Shown here: positions 1-6,666 of the stretch, piece by piece
Layout: the number at the start of each line of letters is the position of its first letter
Numbering within the stretch: the first letter of the stretch is position 1
Source of the DNA: an uncultured Bacteroides sp.
GTDB lineage: Bacteria; Bacteroidota; Bacteroidia; Bacteroidales; Bacteroidaceae
NCBI GenBank assembly: GCA_900766005.1
Contig: CAAFTU010000089.1
Coordinates: 1-11,530, forward strand
DNA length: 11,530 nucleotides
Reading direction: 5' to 3'
Position numbers and translations under genes: made by a program
The notes under the pieces: model-generated
The model's input: the letters and a program-made list of their open reading frames with translations, nothing else
Told to the model about the DNA's origin: nothing
The model's database searches: none

Positions 1-25
1 AAAGATTGTTTTCAGGATAACGATG

Positions 26-57
26 CAAATATCGAGCCTTTTTTTAAACCAGCCAAA
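26..57 (-). promoter_or_regulatory. Leftward promoter for a gene beyond the left edge
   Basis: On the minus strand there is TTTG (54-57), a 20-bp spacer, then GATATTTG (26-33), followed by CATCG. This fits the Bacteroides promoter pattern (TTTG at -33, TAnnTTTG at -7) with one mismatch in the -7 box. It points left, where no gene lies in the window, so it probably serves a leftward neighbour. The remainder of positions 1-195 shows no coding sequence. Confidence 0.5.
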
Positions 58-151
58 TAAAAAACTATGCCATACAACATGTTTTTAGACTTTTCTGTCT
101 TTTTTGGCTATTTACAAACCGAAAAGCTCTTTATCTGCCTCATTACATAGA

Positions 152-182
152 CAAAGATAAGATTTTTTTGGGAGAATGAAAA
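152..182 (-). promoter_or_regulatory. Second leftward promoter-like element downstream of phoU
   Basis: The minus strand reads TATCTTTG at 152-159, a perfect match to the Bacteroides -7 consensus TAnnTTTG. Nineteen bases upstream is TTTT (179-182), three of four bases of the -33 TTTG. It lies 37 bp beyond the phoU stop and points the same way as the promoter-like element at 26-57. It may be a tandem promoter for the gene to the left, or chance in AT-rich DNA. Confidence 0.35.
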
Positions 183-195
183 CATTTTATCGTTT

Positions 196-888
196 TTATT
201 CCTTCCCTATAAAGCGCTCATCCACTTTTCTGCTATGCTTTAACACTTTGGCATCAATGAAAAAAACTATCTCTTCGGCAATATTCGTTATATGGTCTCC
301 TGCCCTTTCAAGCTTGCGAATCACAGTCCCCAGTTCCAGACAAGTCAAAAAACAATCGGGATGCTTTCCCAAATATTTAGTCAGCACCCCCGGAGCATCC
401 GCATTAATCTGATCCAACAAATTGTCCTTGCCGAAGACAGCCAATGCCAAATCCAAATCTTCTTCATTCAATGCAGTCTTGGTCATTTCAAGCATACCGA
501 GTACTTGTCTTTGCATCTCCTCTATCCGCAGTTCACGGAGTAATTCTCCATCAAGTGCTGTTTCATCGCTTCTCACCACAAAACGGGCAATGCCTTCGGC
601 AAAATCTCCCAACCGCTCTAAATCGCTGTTTATCTTGAACATGGCCAACACAAATCGCAGGTCTATCGCCACCGGATTATAAAGAGCAATGGTATCTTCC
701 ACATCGCTGTCTATCTTCAGTTCGAAAGCATTAACCCGTTTCTCGCGAACAATCACCTGTTGCGCCAGGTCACGGTTGAATGTCAATACCGATTCCCCGG
801 CCCTGTCCAACTGGTTATACACCAGTGTCCACATTTCGTTCACCTCTTTTTTCAGTGAGGTAAGCTCTGATTCTATAAATTTCACCAT
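196..888 (-). CDS. phoU: PhoU, phosphate signalling and uptake regulator
   Basis: PhoU is a cytoplasmic, mostly helical protein that links the Pst transporter to the phosphate-responsive sensor kinase and restrains phosphate uptake. The 230-residue product is close to the usual length of about 240. It shows the two characteristic metal-binding helix motifs of the family: KINSDLERLGDFAEGIA at residues 85-101, preceded by NPVAIDLR, and RKLERAGDHITNIAEEI at 191-207, one in each three-helix bundle. The frame is open upstream to 1053, but that part overlaps the end of pstB and reads as non-family sequence, so I place the start at 888, after a purine-rich AAAGAAAGATGA stretch. It is the last gene of the pstC-pstA-pstB-phoU series, 46 bp after pstB. 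No phoB or phoR lies in the window. Confidence 0.95.
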   Translation of the reverse strand: MVKFIESELTSLKKEVNEMWTLVYNQLDRAGESVLTFNRDLAQQVIVREKRVNAFELKIDSDVEDTIALYNPVAIDLRFVLAMFKINSDLERLGDFAEGIARFVVRSDETALDGELLRELRIEEMQRQVLGMLEMTKTALNEEDLDLALAVFGKDNLLDQINADAPGVLTKYLGKHPDCFLTCLELGTVIRKLERAGDHITNIAEEIVFFIDAKVLKHSRKVDERFIGKE

Positions 889-934
889 AATATCATCTTT
901 CTTTTTGTATTCTTTTTTTCTGACGGTACCCCCA

Positions 935-1687
935 TCATCCGAAACGCCCCGTAATGTAATTTTGAGTGGCTTCTTTGCTGGGGTTTGTAAAAATCTTCTT
1001 CGTATCGTCATATTCCACCATCGAACCCATGTAGAAGAAAGCGGTTTTATCACTGACCCGTGCTGCCTGCTGCATATTATGGGTTACAATAACAATGGTA
1101 TATTCCTTCTTCAGTTCGTGAATCAGTTCTTCCACCTTAGCGGTAGAAATGGGATCGAGCGCCGATGCAGGTTCATCCATGAGCAAGACGGAAGGCGACA
1201 CAGCCATGGCACGCGCTATGCACAAACGCTGTTGCTGTCCGCCCGAAAGAGCAAAAGCGGACTCTTTCAACTTGTTCTTCACTTCATCCCACAAGGCAGC
1301 TCCTTTTAATGTTTCCTCCACCCGGTGACGGATAAATTCATTATCCTTCACTCCATTTACCCGCAACCCATAGGCAACGTTCTCAAAAATACTTTTCGGA
1401 AAAGGATTGGGACGCTGAAACACCATTCCCACATTCTTGCGAAGTTCGTCCACCTGCACAGATTTATCATAGATATTCACGCCATCTATCTGTATCTTCC
1501 CCTCAAGGCGTGCACCGGGAATCAAATCGTTCATACGATTAAAGAGACGGAGAAAGGTAGACTTTCCGCAGCCCGACGGACCGATAAAAGCCACTACCGC
1601 TTTTTCTTCAATCGCCATACTGATATCTTTCAATGCCTGGAAATCTCCATAGAAGAAATTCACATGTTGCGCATCTATCTTATTCAT
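935..1687 (-). CDS. pstB: PstB, phosphate ABC transporter ATPase
   Basis: PstB is the ATP-hydrolysing subunit that powers phosphate import through PstC and PstA, acting as a dimer on the inner face of the membrane. All ABC ATPase motifs are intact in the 250-residue product: Walker A GPSGCGKST at 36-44, Q-loop Gln91, signature LSGGQ at 147-151, Walker B LLMDEP with Asp171 and Glu172, D-loop SALD at 175-178 and switch His203. The N-terminal NFFYGDFQALKDI and the RPNPFPKSIFENVAYG stretch after the Q-loop are typical of PstB rather than other ABC ATPases. Length matches the family (about 255). It starts 10 bp after the pstA stop, so the two are almost certainly cotranscribed. Confidence 0.98.
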   Translation of the reverse strand: MNKIDAQHVNFFYGDFQALKDISMAIEEKAVVAFIGPSGCGKSTFLRLFNRMNDLIPGARLEGKIQIDGVNIYDKSVQVDELRKNVGMVFQRPNPFPKSIFENVAYGLRVNGVKDNEFIRHRVEETLKGAALWDEVKNKLKESAFALSGGQQQRLCIARAMAVSPSVLLMDEPASALDPISTAKVEELIHELKKEYTIVIVTHNMQQAARVSDKTAFFYMGSMVEYDDTKKIFTNPSKEATQNYITGRFG

Positions 1688-1697
1688 ATATTATAGA

Positions 1698-2585
1698 TTA
1701 ATTCGTTTTTAATTTATTCGAGAAATACCTGCGAAGTCCGTTCGCCAGCAAATTGACCACCAGAATAATAAGGATAAGCACTAAAGCAGTTCCGTAAGCA
1801 ATGGGCAATTGTGACTCCATATCGGTTCCACTGGTCGATATGACATAAAGATGATAAGGGAGGGCCATGCATTGGTCCAATATGCTATGCGGCAACTGCG
1901 GCAGGAAGTAAGCGGCACAAGTAAACAGAATGGGTGCGGTTTCTCCCGATACCCTTCCCATTGCAAGAATAAGTCCCGTGATAATATTAGGCATCCCCAT
2001 CGGAAGAATCACGTAGCGGATAGTTTGCAATTTGGTCGCTCCCAACGCCAGGCTGCCTTCGCGGTAACTATCCGGAATAGCTTTCAAAGCCTCCTCGGTA
2101 GTACGGATAACCAACGGCACACAAAGCAAACCCAATGTGAGTGAACCCGCCAGAATACTATCGCCAAAACCCAAGTACTTCACAAACAGCGCCATACCAA
2201 ACAAACCGAAAACGATAGATGGGATGCCGCTCAAATTATTCGTCATCACCCGTATGAAGCGGACCAATTTACCTTTCGGAGCATATTCGTTCATATAAAT
2301 ACCGCTCATCACGCCCACAGGAAAAGCAAACAATGCACTGCCTATCATCAAATAAAAAGTACCCACGATAGCCGGCCAAATGCCTCCTCCCGTCATTCCG
2401 TCGCTGGGAGGCGAAGTGAGAAACTTCCAGTTGATAACTCCTATACCTTTATATATAATAAAGCCCAAGATGCAAAACAAAATCAGTACAATACTGTAAC
2501 TAAGCAGTTTGAACACTCCGAACGCAATCCACTGTGAACGTCTCTTGCGTACCCCTTGTCGGGCATTAAATATATTTTCTTCCAT
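1698..2585 (-). CDS. pstA: PstA, phosphate ABC transporter permease
   Basis: PstA is one of the two membrane subunits forming the phosphate channel in the inner membrane. The 295-residue product is of family length and has about six hydrophobic segments, near residues 24-46, 72-95, 117-135, 142-160, 196-215 and 263-283. The cytoplasmic coupling loop that docks on PstB is clear: EGSLALGATKLQTIRYVILP at 176-195, the EAA-type motif. NNLSGIPSIVFGLFG (116-130) and RVSGETAPILFT (211-222) are typical PstA stretches. Unlike its partner PstC it carries no large inserted domain. It follows pstC by 11 bp and precedes pstB by 10 bp. Confidence 0.97.
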   Translation of the reverse strand: MEENIFNARQGVRKRRSQWIAFGVFKLLSYSIVLILFCILGFIIYKGIGVINWKFLTSPPSDGMTGGGIWPAIVGTFYLMIGSALFAFPVGVMSGIYMNEYAPKGKLVRFIRVMTNNLSGIPSIVFGLFGMALFVKYLGFGDSILAGSLTLGLLCVPLVIRTTEEALKAIPDSYREGSLALGATKLQTIRYVILPMGMPNIITGLILAMGRVSGETAPILFTCAAYFLPQLPHSILDQCMALPYHLYVISTSGTDMESQLPIAYGTALVLILIILVVNLLANGLRRYFSNKLKTN

Positions 2586-2596
2586 ATTCTATCGTA

Positions 2597-3802
2597 TTAT
2601 GACTTTCTTCCGAAACCCGCTCCGGTTTTGGATGATATATACTCTACACTAAAATTGATAATCATGGTAATCAGAAACAGCACCACCCCCAGCAGAAACA
2701 AGGCCTCATAATGTGCGCCACCGGCAGGAGCTTCTCCCAATTCGGCAGCAATCGTCGCAGGAATCGTGCGTAGCGGTTCCAGAATCGTTGTCGGTATCAC
2801 AGCCGCATTGCCGGTCACCATCAGCACAGCCATCGTCTCACCAATGGCACGTCCGATGCCCAGCACCACTCCCGATGTAATGCCTGAAATGGAAAACGGA
2901 ATCACCACTTTATAGATGGTCTGCCAATGCGTGGCTCCCAAAGCCAGACTCGCCTCGCGCATGGCACGCGGACAATTACGCATAGCATCCTCGCTGACCG
3001 TGATAATAGTAGGCAAAGCCATAATAGCCAACACAATGCTTCCAGCCAAACCGGTCTCTCCCACCGGCAAATCAAACACCTTTTGAATGAGAGGTACAAT
3101 AACTATCAGCCCGAAGAATCCGTATACCACCGACGGTATACCATTCAGCAATTCAATAACCGGTTTCAGAAATCCGCGTGTGCGGCTGCTTGCTACTTCC
3201 GACATATATACAGCCACAGACAATCCGAACGGCAATGCAAAAAGAATCGCAAAGAAGCTCACCCAAAGTGTTCCCATGACCAAAGGAACAAAACCGAATT
3301 GCGGAGCCGGAGTTGCTGTCGGGAACCATTCTTTACCGGCAAACACTTCCGAGAAAGAGATATGCTCATCTTTCAGCAAACGACCCGGAAAGTCCTTCTC
3401 TATAAACTTTGCCGGGACAAAAGCAATGATACCCGGATGGTCTGCCACTACCTTACCGATACATTCTCCCGCCTTGTCGTATTCCGCCCCCAACTCTTCT
3501 TCCGAAAAATAAGAAGTAATATCTTCCAGCCGGAATACCTTAATTCCGATATCGGGACCTCCCACTTCACTCCAATTGGTTATCTCTTCGTCAAACACAT
3601 CTTTAATTTGCACCGCACTCAGTTCCCTGACCGGATTCTTCCCGTTGACAGCCAGCACATACCCTTCTTCTGTTACCTTGTTGCCAAAGAGTCCGAATGC
3701 CTCCGTAAACAGAAAAATGACAATCAGCACTATCGTAATACTTGTGATAAAGCCGCTGCAAGTCAATATTCCTTCGACAATCTTTTCCCAAACTTGTTTC
3801 AT
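2597..3802 (-). CDS. pstC: PstC, phosphate ABC transporter permease with a PstS-like insertion
   Basis: PstC pairs with PstA to form the phosphate channel in the inner membrane. The C-terminal two thirds is a standard permease: membrane segments near 172-195, 215-240, 253-270, 303-325 and 365-388, IELLNGIPSVVYGFFG at 216-231, the PstB-coupling loop EASLALGATHWQTIYKVVIP at 283-302, and GRAIGETMAV at 317-326. The product is 401 residues, about 80 more than E. coli PstC. The extra length lies between the first membrane helix (about 15-36) and the second, on the periplasmic side, and resembles part of PstS (separate entry). The gene begins the leftward operon and is divergent from pstS across a 237-bp control region. 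The start fits a positively charged end just before the first helix; no strong ribosome binding site is visible. Confidence 0.96.
   Translation of the reverse strand: MKQVWEKIVEGILTCSGFITSITIVLIVIFLFTEAFGLFGNKVTEEGYVLAVNGKNPVRELSAVQIKDVFDEEITNWSEVGGPDIGIKVFRLEDITSYFSEEELGAEYDKAGECIGKVVADHPGIIAFVPAKFIEKDFPGRLLKDEHISFSEVFAGKEWFPTATPAPQFGFVPLVMGTLWVSFFAILFALPFGLSVAVYMSEVASSRTRGFLKPVIELLNGIPSVVYGFFGLIVIVPLIQKVFDLPVGETGLAGSIVLAIMALPTIITVSEDAMRNCPRAMREASLALGATHWQTIYKVVIPFSISGITSGVVLGIGRAIGETMAVLMVTGNAAVIPTTILEPLRTIPATIAAELGEAPAGGAHYEALFLLGVVLFLITMIINFSVEYISSKTGAGFGRKS
3338..3664 (-). other. Degenerate PstS-like domain inserted in PstC (residues about 47-155)
   Basis: Residues 50-90 of PstC align without gaps to residues 105-145 of the PstS encoded next door, with 17 of 41 positions identical, including NPV, the Q and F of the TxxQLxxIF helix, NW and VGGPD. 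Further on, PGIIAFVP (123-130) corresponds to KGAIGYVG in PstS. The phosphate-gripping loop SRETSSGT of PstS is replaced by RLEDITSYF, and the N-terminal GSDTVLP and TGGGTG loops have no counterpart. The insertion therefore looks like one lobe of a phosphate-binding protein that cannot bind phosphate in the usual way. By topology it should face the periplasm. Confidence 0.8.
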
Positions 3803-3854
3803 ACTGTTTTAGTCTTCTATTAGTAATCGATGCAAAAAAAGCTTCTCGATATTA

Positions 3855-3862
3855 AAATGATA
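3855..3862 (-). promoter_or_regulatory. Candidate -7 element of the pstC operon
   Basis: The minus strand reads TATCATTT, a partial match to TAnnTTTG, exactly 20 bp beyond the nearest Pho-box-like unit of the leftward set. An alternative is TTTTTTTG at 3833-3840 followed by CATCG, which matches the -7 consensus in all but one base but has no spaced -33. I cannot choose between them from sequence alone. Confidence 0.3.
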
Positions 3863-3882
3863 TGAAAGGAGCTTGAAGTATT

Positions 3883-3911
3883 TGCTACAATTATGTTACA
3901 AAGTTATTACA
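3883..3911 (-). promoter_or_regulatory. Pho-box-like triple direct repeat facing pstC
   Basis: Read toward pstC on the minus strand, three 7-mers occur with an exact 11-bp period: TGTAATA (3911-3905), TGTAACA (3900-3894) and TGTAGCA (3889-3883), separated by AT-rich 4-bp spacers ACTT and TAAT. The 7+4 layout is that of a PhoB box (in E. coli, TGTCATA-type units), with A in place of C at the fourth position. Location upstream of a pst operon supports phosphate-starvation control. That the binder is a PhoB homologue is inference. Confidence 0.6.
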
Positions 3912-3959
3912 CCCGGACAGAAAAGTCTACTCCTCCACCTGAAAAGCAACACCTCACCT

Positions 3960-3988
3960 TGTAACGGAATCGTAATACACAAGTAAAA
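3960..3988 (+). promoter_or_regulatory. Pho-box-like triple direct repeat facing pstS
   Basis: Read toward pstS, TGTAACG (3960-3966), CGTAATA (3971-3977) and AGTAAAA (3982-3988) are spaced exactly 11 bp apart, with spacers GAAT and CACA. They match the unit TGTAAYA seen in the set facing pstC, weakest in the promoter-proximal copy. That copy ends 20 bp before a candidate pstS -7 box, so it covers the -33 position, as expected for an activator site that replaces a poor -33 element. Confidence 0.55.
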
Positions 3989-4008
3989 CAAATGACACAG
4001 GAAAACGT

Positions 4009-4016
4009 TTCTTTTG
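4009..4016 (+). promoter_or_regulatory. Candidate -7 element of pstS
   Basis: TTCTTTTG matches TAnnTTTG with one mismatch and is followed by CACATG. There is no TTTG at -33. Instead the third Pho-box-like unit lies there. The pstS start codon is 24 bp downstream. Confidence 0.4.
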
Positions 4017-4039
4017 CACATGAATTAATATAATAACTT

Positions 4040-4858
4040 ATGAATCAGTTAAAAGCCCTGTTTTTCTTTGTCTTATCAATTTGCAGCCTGCACACTGCCG
4101 CACAACGCATCAAAGGCAGCGACACCGTATTACCTGTCTCACAAGAGACTGCAGAAATATTTATGAACACTCACCCCGAGCAGCGGGTAACCGTCACCGG
4201 TGGCGGGACCGGAGTCGGCATATCCGCCCTCATGGACCATACCACCGATATCGCCATGGCTTCACGCCCCATCAAGTTCAGTGAAAAAATGAAGTTGAAA
4301 GCTGCCGGACAAGAAGTAAAAGAAGTAATTATCGCTTACGATGCCCTTGCCATCATCGTCCACCCGGACAACCCTGTCAGCCGCCTCACCCGGCAACAAT
4401 TGGAAGGCATCTTCCGCGGAAAAATTGTAAACTGGAAGCAAGTGGGAGGCCCCGATATGAAAATCATTGTCTATTCTCGCGAAACCTCTTCGGGAACATA
4501 CGAATTCTTTAAAGAAAGCGTCCTAAAAAACAAGAACTATATGAGCGGCAGCCTCTCCATGCCGGCAACCGGCGCCGTCATCCAGTCCGTCAGCCAAACC
4601 AAAGGAGCCATCGGATATGTAGGTCTTGCCTATCTGTCCGACCGTGTAAAGCCGATAGCCGTCTCGTATGACGAAGGAAAACACTATGTACTCCCCACCA
4701 TGGAAAACGGAACCAAAAGACAATATCCTGTAGTGCGTCCGCTCTACTATTATTATAATGTGTCCGACAAAGCGAAAGTCAGCCCTTTCATCGAGTATGT
4801 ACTTTCCCCTGCGGGGCAAAATATTATAAAAAAGGGAGGATATATTCCCGTGAAATAA
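4040..4858 (+). CDS. pstS: PstS, periplasmic phosphate-binding protein
   Basis: PstS captures phosphate in the periplasm and delivers it to PstC/PstA. The 272-residue product begins with a signal peptide: charged MNQLK, hydrophobic core to about 17, and probable cleavage after Ala20 or Ala21. No lipobox cysteine is evident at the cleavage site. The mature part shows family binding loops: GSDTVLP at 26-32, TGGGTGVG at 53-60, ASRPIKFSE at 74-82, NWKQVGGPD at 131-139 and SRETSSGT at 146-153, whose Ser, Gly and Thr usually contact phosphate. It is shorter than E. coli PstS (about 346) but of the size common for the compact PstS type. It is divergent from pstCAB-phoU, an arrangement that allows binding protein and transporter to be controlled from one region. 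glnS follows after 58 bp, apparently with its own promoter. Confidence 0.94.
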   Translation: MNQLKALFFFVLSICSLHTAAQRIKGSDTVLPVSQETAEIFMNTHPEQRVTVTGGGTGVGISALMDHTTDIAMASRPIKFSEKMKLKAAGQEVKEVIIAYDALAIIVHPDNPVSRLTRQQLEGIFRGKIVNWKQVGGPDMKIIVYSRETSSGTYEFFKESVLKNKNYMSGSLSMPATGAVIQSVSQTKGAIGYVGLAYLSDRVKPIAVSYDEGKHYVLPTMENGTKRQYPVVRPLYYYYNVSDKAKVSPFIEYVLSPAGQNIIKKGGYIPVK

Positions 4859-4880
4859 CGCATATCCCAAAAAGAATACG

Positions 4881-4888
4881 TATTTTTG
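4881..4888 (+). promoter_or_regulatory. Promoter -7 element for glnS
   Basis: TATTTTTG is a perfect match to TAnnTTTG and is followed by CACC, a common start context in Bacteroides. The glnS ATG is 28 bp downstream. No TTTG is found at -33. This box suggests the glnS operon is not simply an extension of the phosphate-regulated pstS transcript. Confidence 0.6.
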
Positions 4889-4916
4889 CACCTTAAAGTG
4901 TAAAATTAATATCACT

Positions 4917-6656
4917 ATGACTGAAATGAACGCTACAGAAGCTACAGAAAAGAGAAGTCTGAACTTCATCGAACAGGCAGTAGAGAACGACCTGAAGGAA
5001 GGTAAAAACGGAGGAAAAGTCCAAACCCGTTTCCCGCCTGAGCCCAACGGTTATCTCCACATCGGTCATGCCAAGGCCATTTGCCTGGATTTTGGGATAG
5101 CCGCACGCTATGGTGGAGTATGTAACCTGCGTTTCGACGACACCAACCCGACCAAAGAAGACATGGAATATGTGGAAGCCATCAAGGAAGATATCCAATG
5201 GCTCGGATTCCAATGGGGAAATGAATATTATGCATCCGACTACTTCCAGCAATTGTGGGACTTCGCCATCCGTCTCATCAAGGAAGGAAAAGCTTATATA
5301 GACGAACAGAGCTCCGAAGTGATTGCCGCACAGAAAGGCACGCCCACCCAGCCGGGTGTAGAAAGCCCTTACCGCAACCGCCCTATAGAGGAGACACTCG
5401 AACTGTTCCAAAAGATGAACACCGGAGAAATAGAAGAAGGAAAGATGGTGTTGCGTGCCAAAATAGATATGGCAAGCCCCAATATGCACTTCCGCGACCC
5501 TATTATCTACCGCGTAGTAAAAACGCCCCATCACCGTACAGGCGAAACATGGAAAGCATACCCCATGTATGACTTTGCCCATGGACAGAGCGACTTTTTC
5601 GAAGGTGTAACCCACTCTTTATGTACACTGGAATTCGTTCCTCACCGTCCGCTCTACGACCTGTTTGTGGACTGGGTAAAAGAAGGAAAAGACTTGGACA
5701 ACAACCGCCCTCACCAGTACGAGTTCAACAAACTGAACCTGAACTACACGCTGATGAGCAAGCGTAACCTGCTGATTTTGGTAAAGGAACACTTAGTAAA
5801 CGGTTGGGACGACCCCCGTATGCCGACCCTCTGCGGTTTCCGCCGCCGTGGTTATTCTCCTGAGTCCATCCGCAACTTCGTTGACAAAATCGGTTACACC
5901 ACATACGATGCCCTGAACGACTTCGCGCTGTTGGAGAGCGCGGTGCGCGAAGACTTGAACACCCGTGCCACTCGCGTATCCGCCGTAATCAATCCGGTGA
6001 AACTTATCATCACCAACTACCCGGAAGGACAAGTGGAAGAGATGGAAGCCATCAACAATCCCGAAGACCCGACAGCCGGCACACATACCATCGAGTTCAG
6101 CCGTGAGCTTTGGATGGAACGCGAAGACTTTATGGAAGACGCTCCGAAGAAATACTTCCGTATGACTCCGGGACAAGAAGTCCGCCTAAAAAATGCATAT
6201 ATTGTGAAATGCACCGGTTGCAAGAAAGACGAAGAGGGCAACATAATAGAAGTATATGCCGAATACGACCCCGATACCAAAACCGGCATGCCCGGCAGCA
6301 GTCGCAAAGTGAAAGGAACACTGCATTGGGTGAGCTGCGCTCACTGCCTGAAAGCAGAAGTACGCCTGTATGACCGCCTATGGAAGGTAGAAAACCCACG
6401 TGACGAAATGGCTGCCATCCGCGAAGCCAAGAAATGCGATGCACTGGAAGCCATGAAAGAAATGATCAACCCGGATTCATTGCATGTTCTGACCGAATGT
6501 TATGTAGAAAAATACCTTGCAGAAGCCAAACCACTGGATTACTTACAGTTCCAGCGCATCGGCTACTTCAATGTAGATAAAGACTCCACGCCCGAACACT
6601 TGGTGTTCAATCGTACCGTATCTTTAAAAGATACCTGGAGTAAAATTAATAAATAA
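4917..6656 (+). CDS. glnS: Glutaminyl-tRNA synthetase (GlnRS)
   Basis: GlnRS charges tRNA-Gln with glutamine in the cytoplasm, at the cost of ATP; it is a class I enzyme. The 579-residue product has the catalytic Rossmann domain with PPEPNGYLHIGHAK (HIGH motif at 48-51), LRFDDTNP at 71-78, and RPHQYEFNKLNLNYTLMSKR at 264-283, whose MSKR is the KMSKS equivalent. The HQYEF-type sequence and overall similarity to E. coli GlnRS separate it from GluRS. The C-terminal half (about 350-579) is the anticodon-binding beta-barrel region, ending in VFNRTVSLKDTW. Within it are two CxxC pairs, Cys432/Cys435 and Cys474/Cys477, where the E. coli protein has no cysteines. Two nearby Met codons could start translation; I use the first. 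The TPR gene follows after 10 bp. Confidence 0.97.
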   Translation: MTEMNATEATEKRSLNFIEQAVENDLKEGKNGGKVQTRFPPEPNGYLHIGHAKAICLDFGIAARYGGVCNLRFDDTNPTKEDMEYVEAIKEDIQWLGFQWGNEYYASDYFQQLWDFAIRLIKEGKAYIDEQSSEVIAAQKGTPTQPGVESPYRNRPIEETLELFQKMNTGEIEEGKMVLRAKIDMASPNMHFRDPIIYRVVKTPHHRTGETWKAYPMYDFAHGQSDFFEGVTHSLCTLEFVPHRPLYDLFVDWVKEGKDLDNNRPHQYEFNKLNLNYTLMSKRNLLILVKEHLVNGWDDPRMPTLCGFRRRGYSPESIRNFVDKIGYTTYDALNDFALLESAVREDLNTRATRVSAVINPVKLIITNYPEGQVEEMEAINNPEDPTAGTHTIEFSRELWMEREDFMEDAPKKYFRMTPGQEVRLKNAYIVKCTGCKKDEEGNIIEVYAEYDPDTKTGMPGSSRKVKGTLHWVSCAHCLKAEVRLYDRLWKVENPRDEMAAIREAKKCDALEAMKEMINPDSLHVLTECYVEKYLAEAKPLDYLQFQRIGYFNVDKDSTPEHLVFNRTVSLKDTWSKINK

Positions 6657-6666
6657 AAAACTGCTT

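Noticed and set aside
86..99. A 14-bp sequence (TAGACTTTTCTGTC) also present inverted at 3916-3929, in the gaps at both ends of the pst operon.
   Set aside because: One 14-bp match in a window of this size on both strands is about what chance allows, and it is low in complexity.
87..100. AGAC/GTCT mini-hairpin followed by a T-run, as a possible terminator.
   Set aside because: The stem is only 4 bp, and the T-run is on the plus strand where no gene ends; phoU runs the other way.
889..1053. A 55-residue N-terminal extension of phoU open to position 1053.
   Set aside because: It overlaps the 3' end of pstB in another frame, shows no PhoU-like sequence, and the internal Met at 888 gives a normal PhoU length.
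2927..3823. A 298-residue open frame on the plus strand opposite pstC.
   Set aside because: It is rich in Arg, His, Gln and Asn with no recognisable domain and lies fully antisense to a clear permease gene; it is a reading-frame shadow.
4893..5615. A 240-residue open frame on the minus strand opposite glnS.
   Set aside because: It is antisense to the catalytic domain of glnS, with no family motifs and no fitting neighbours.
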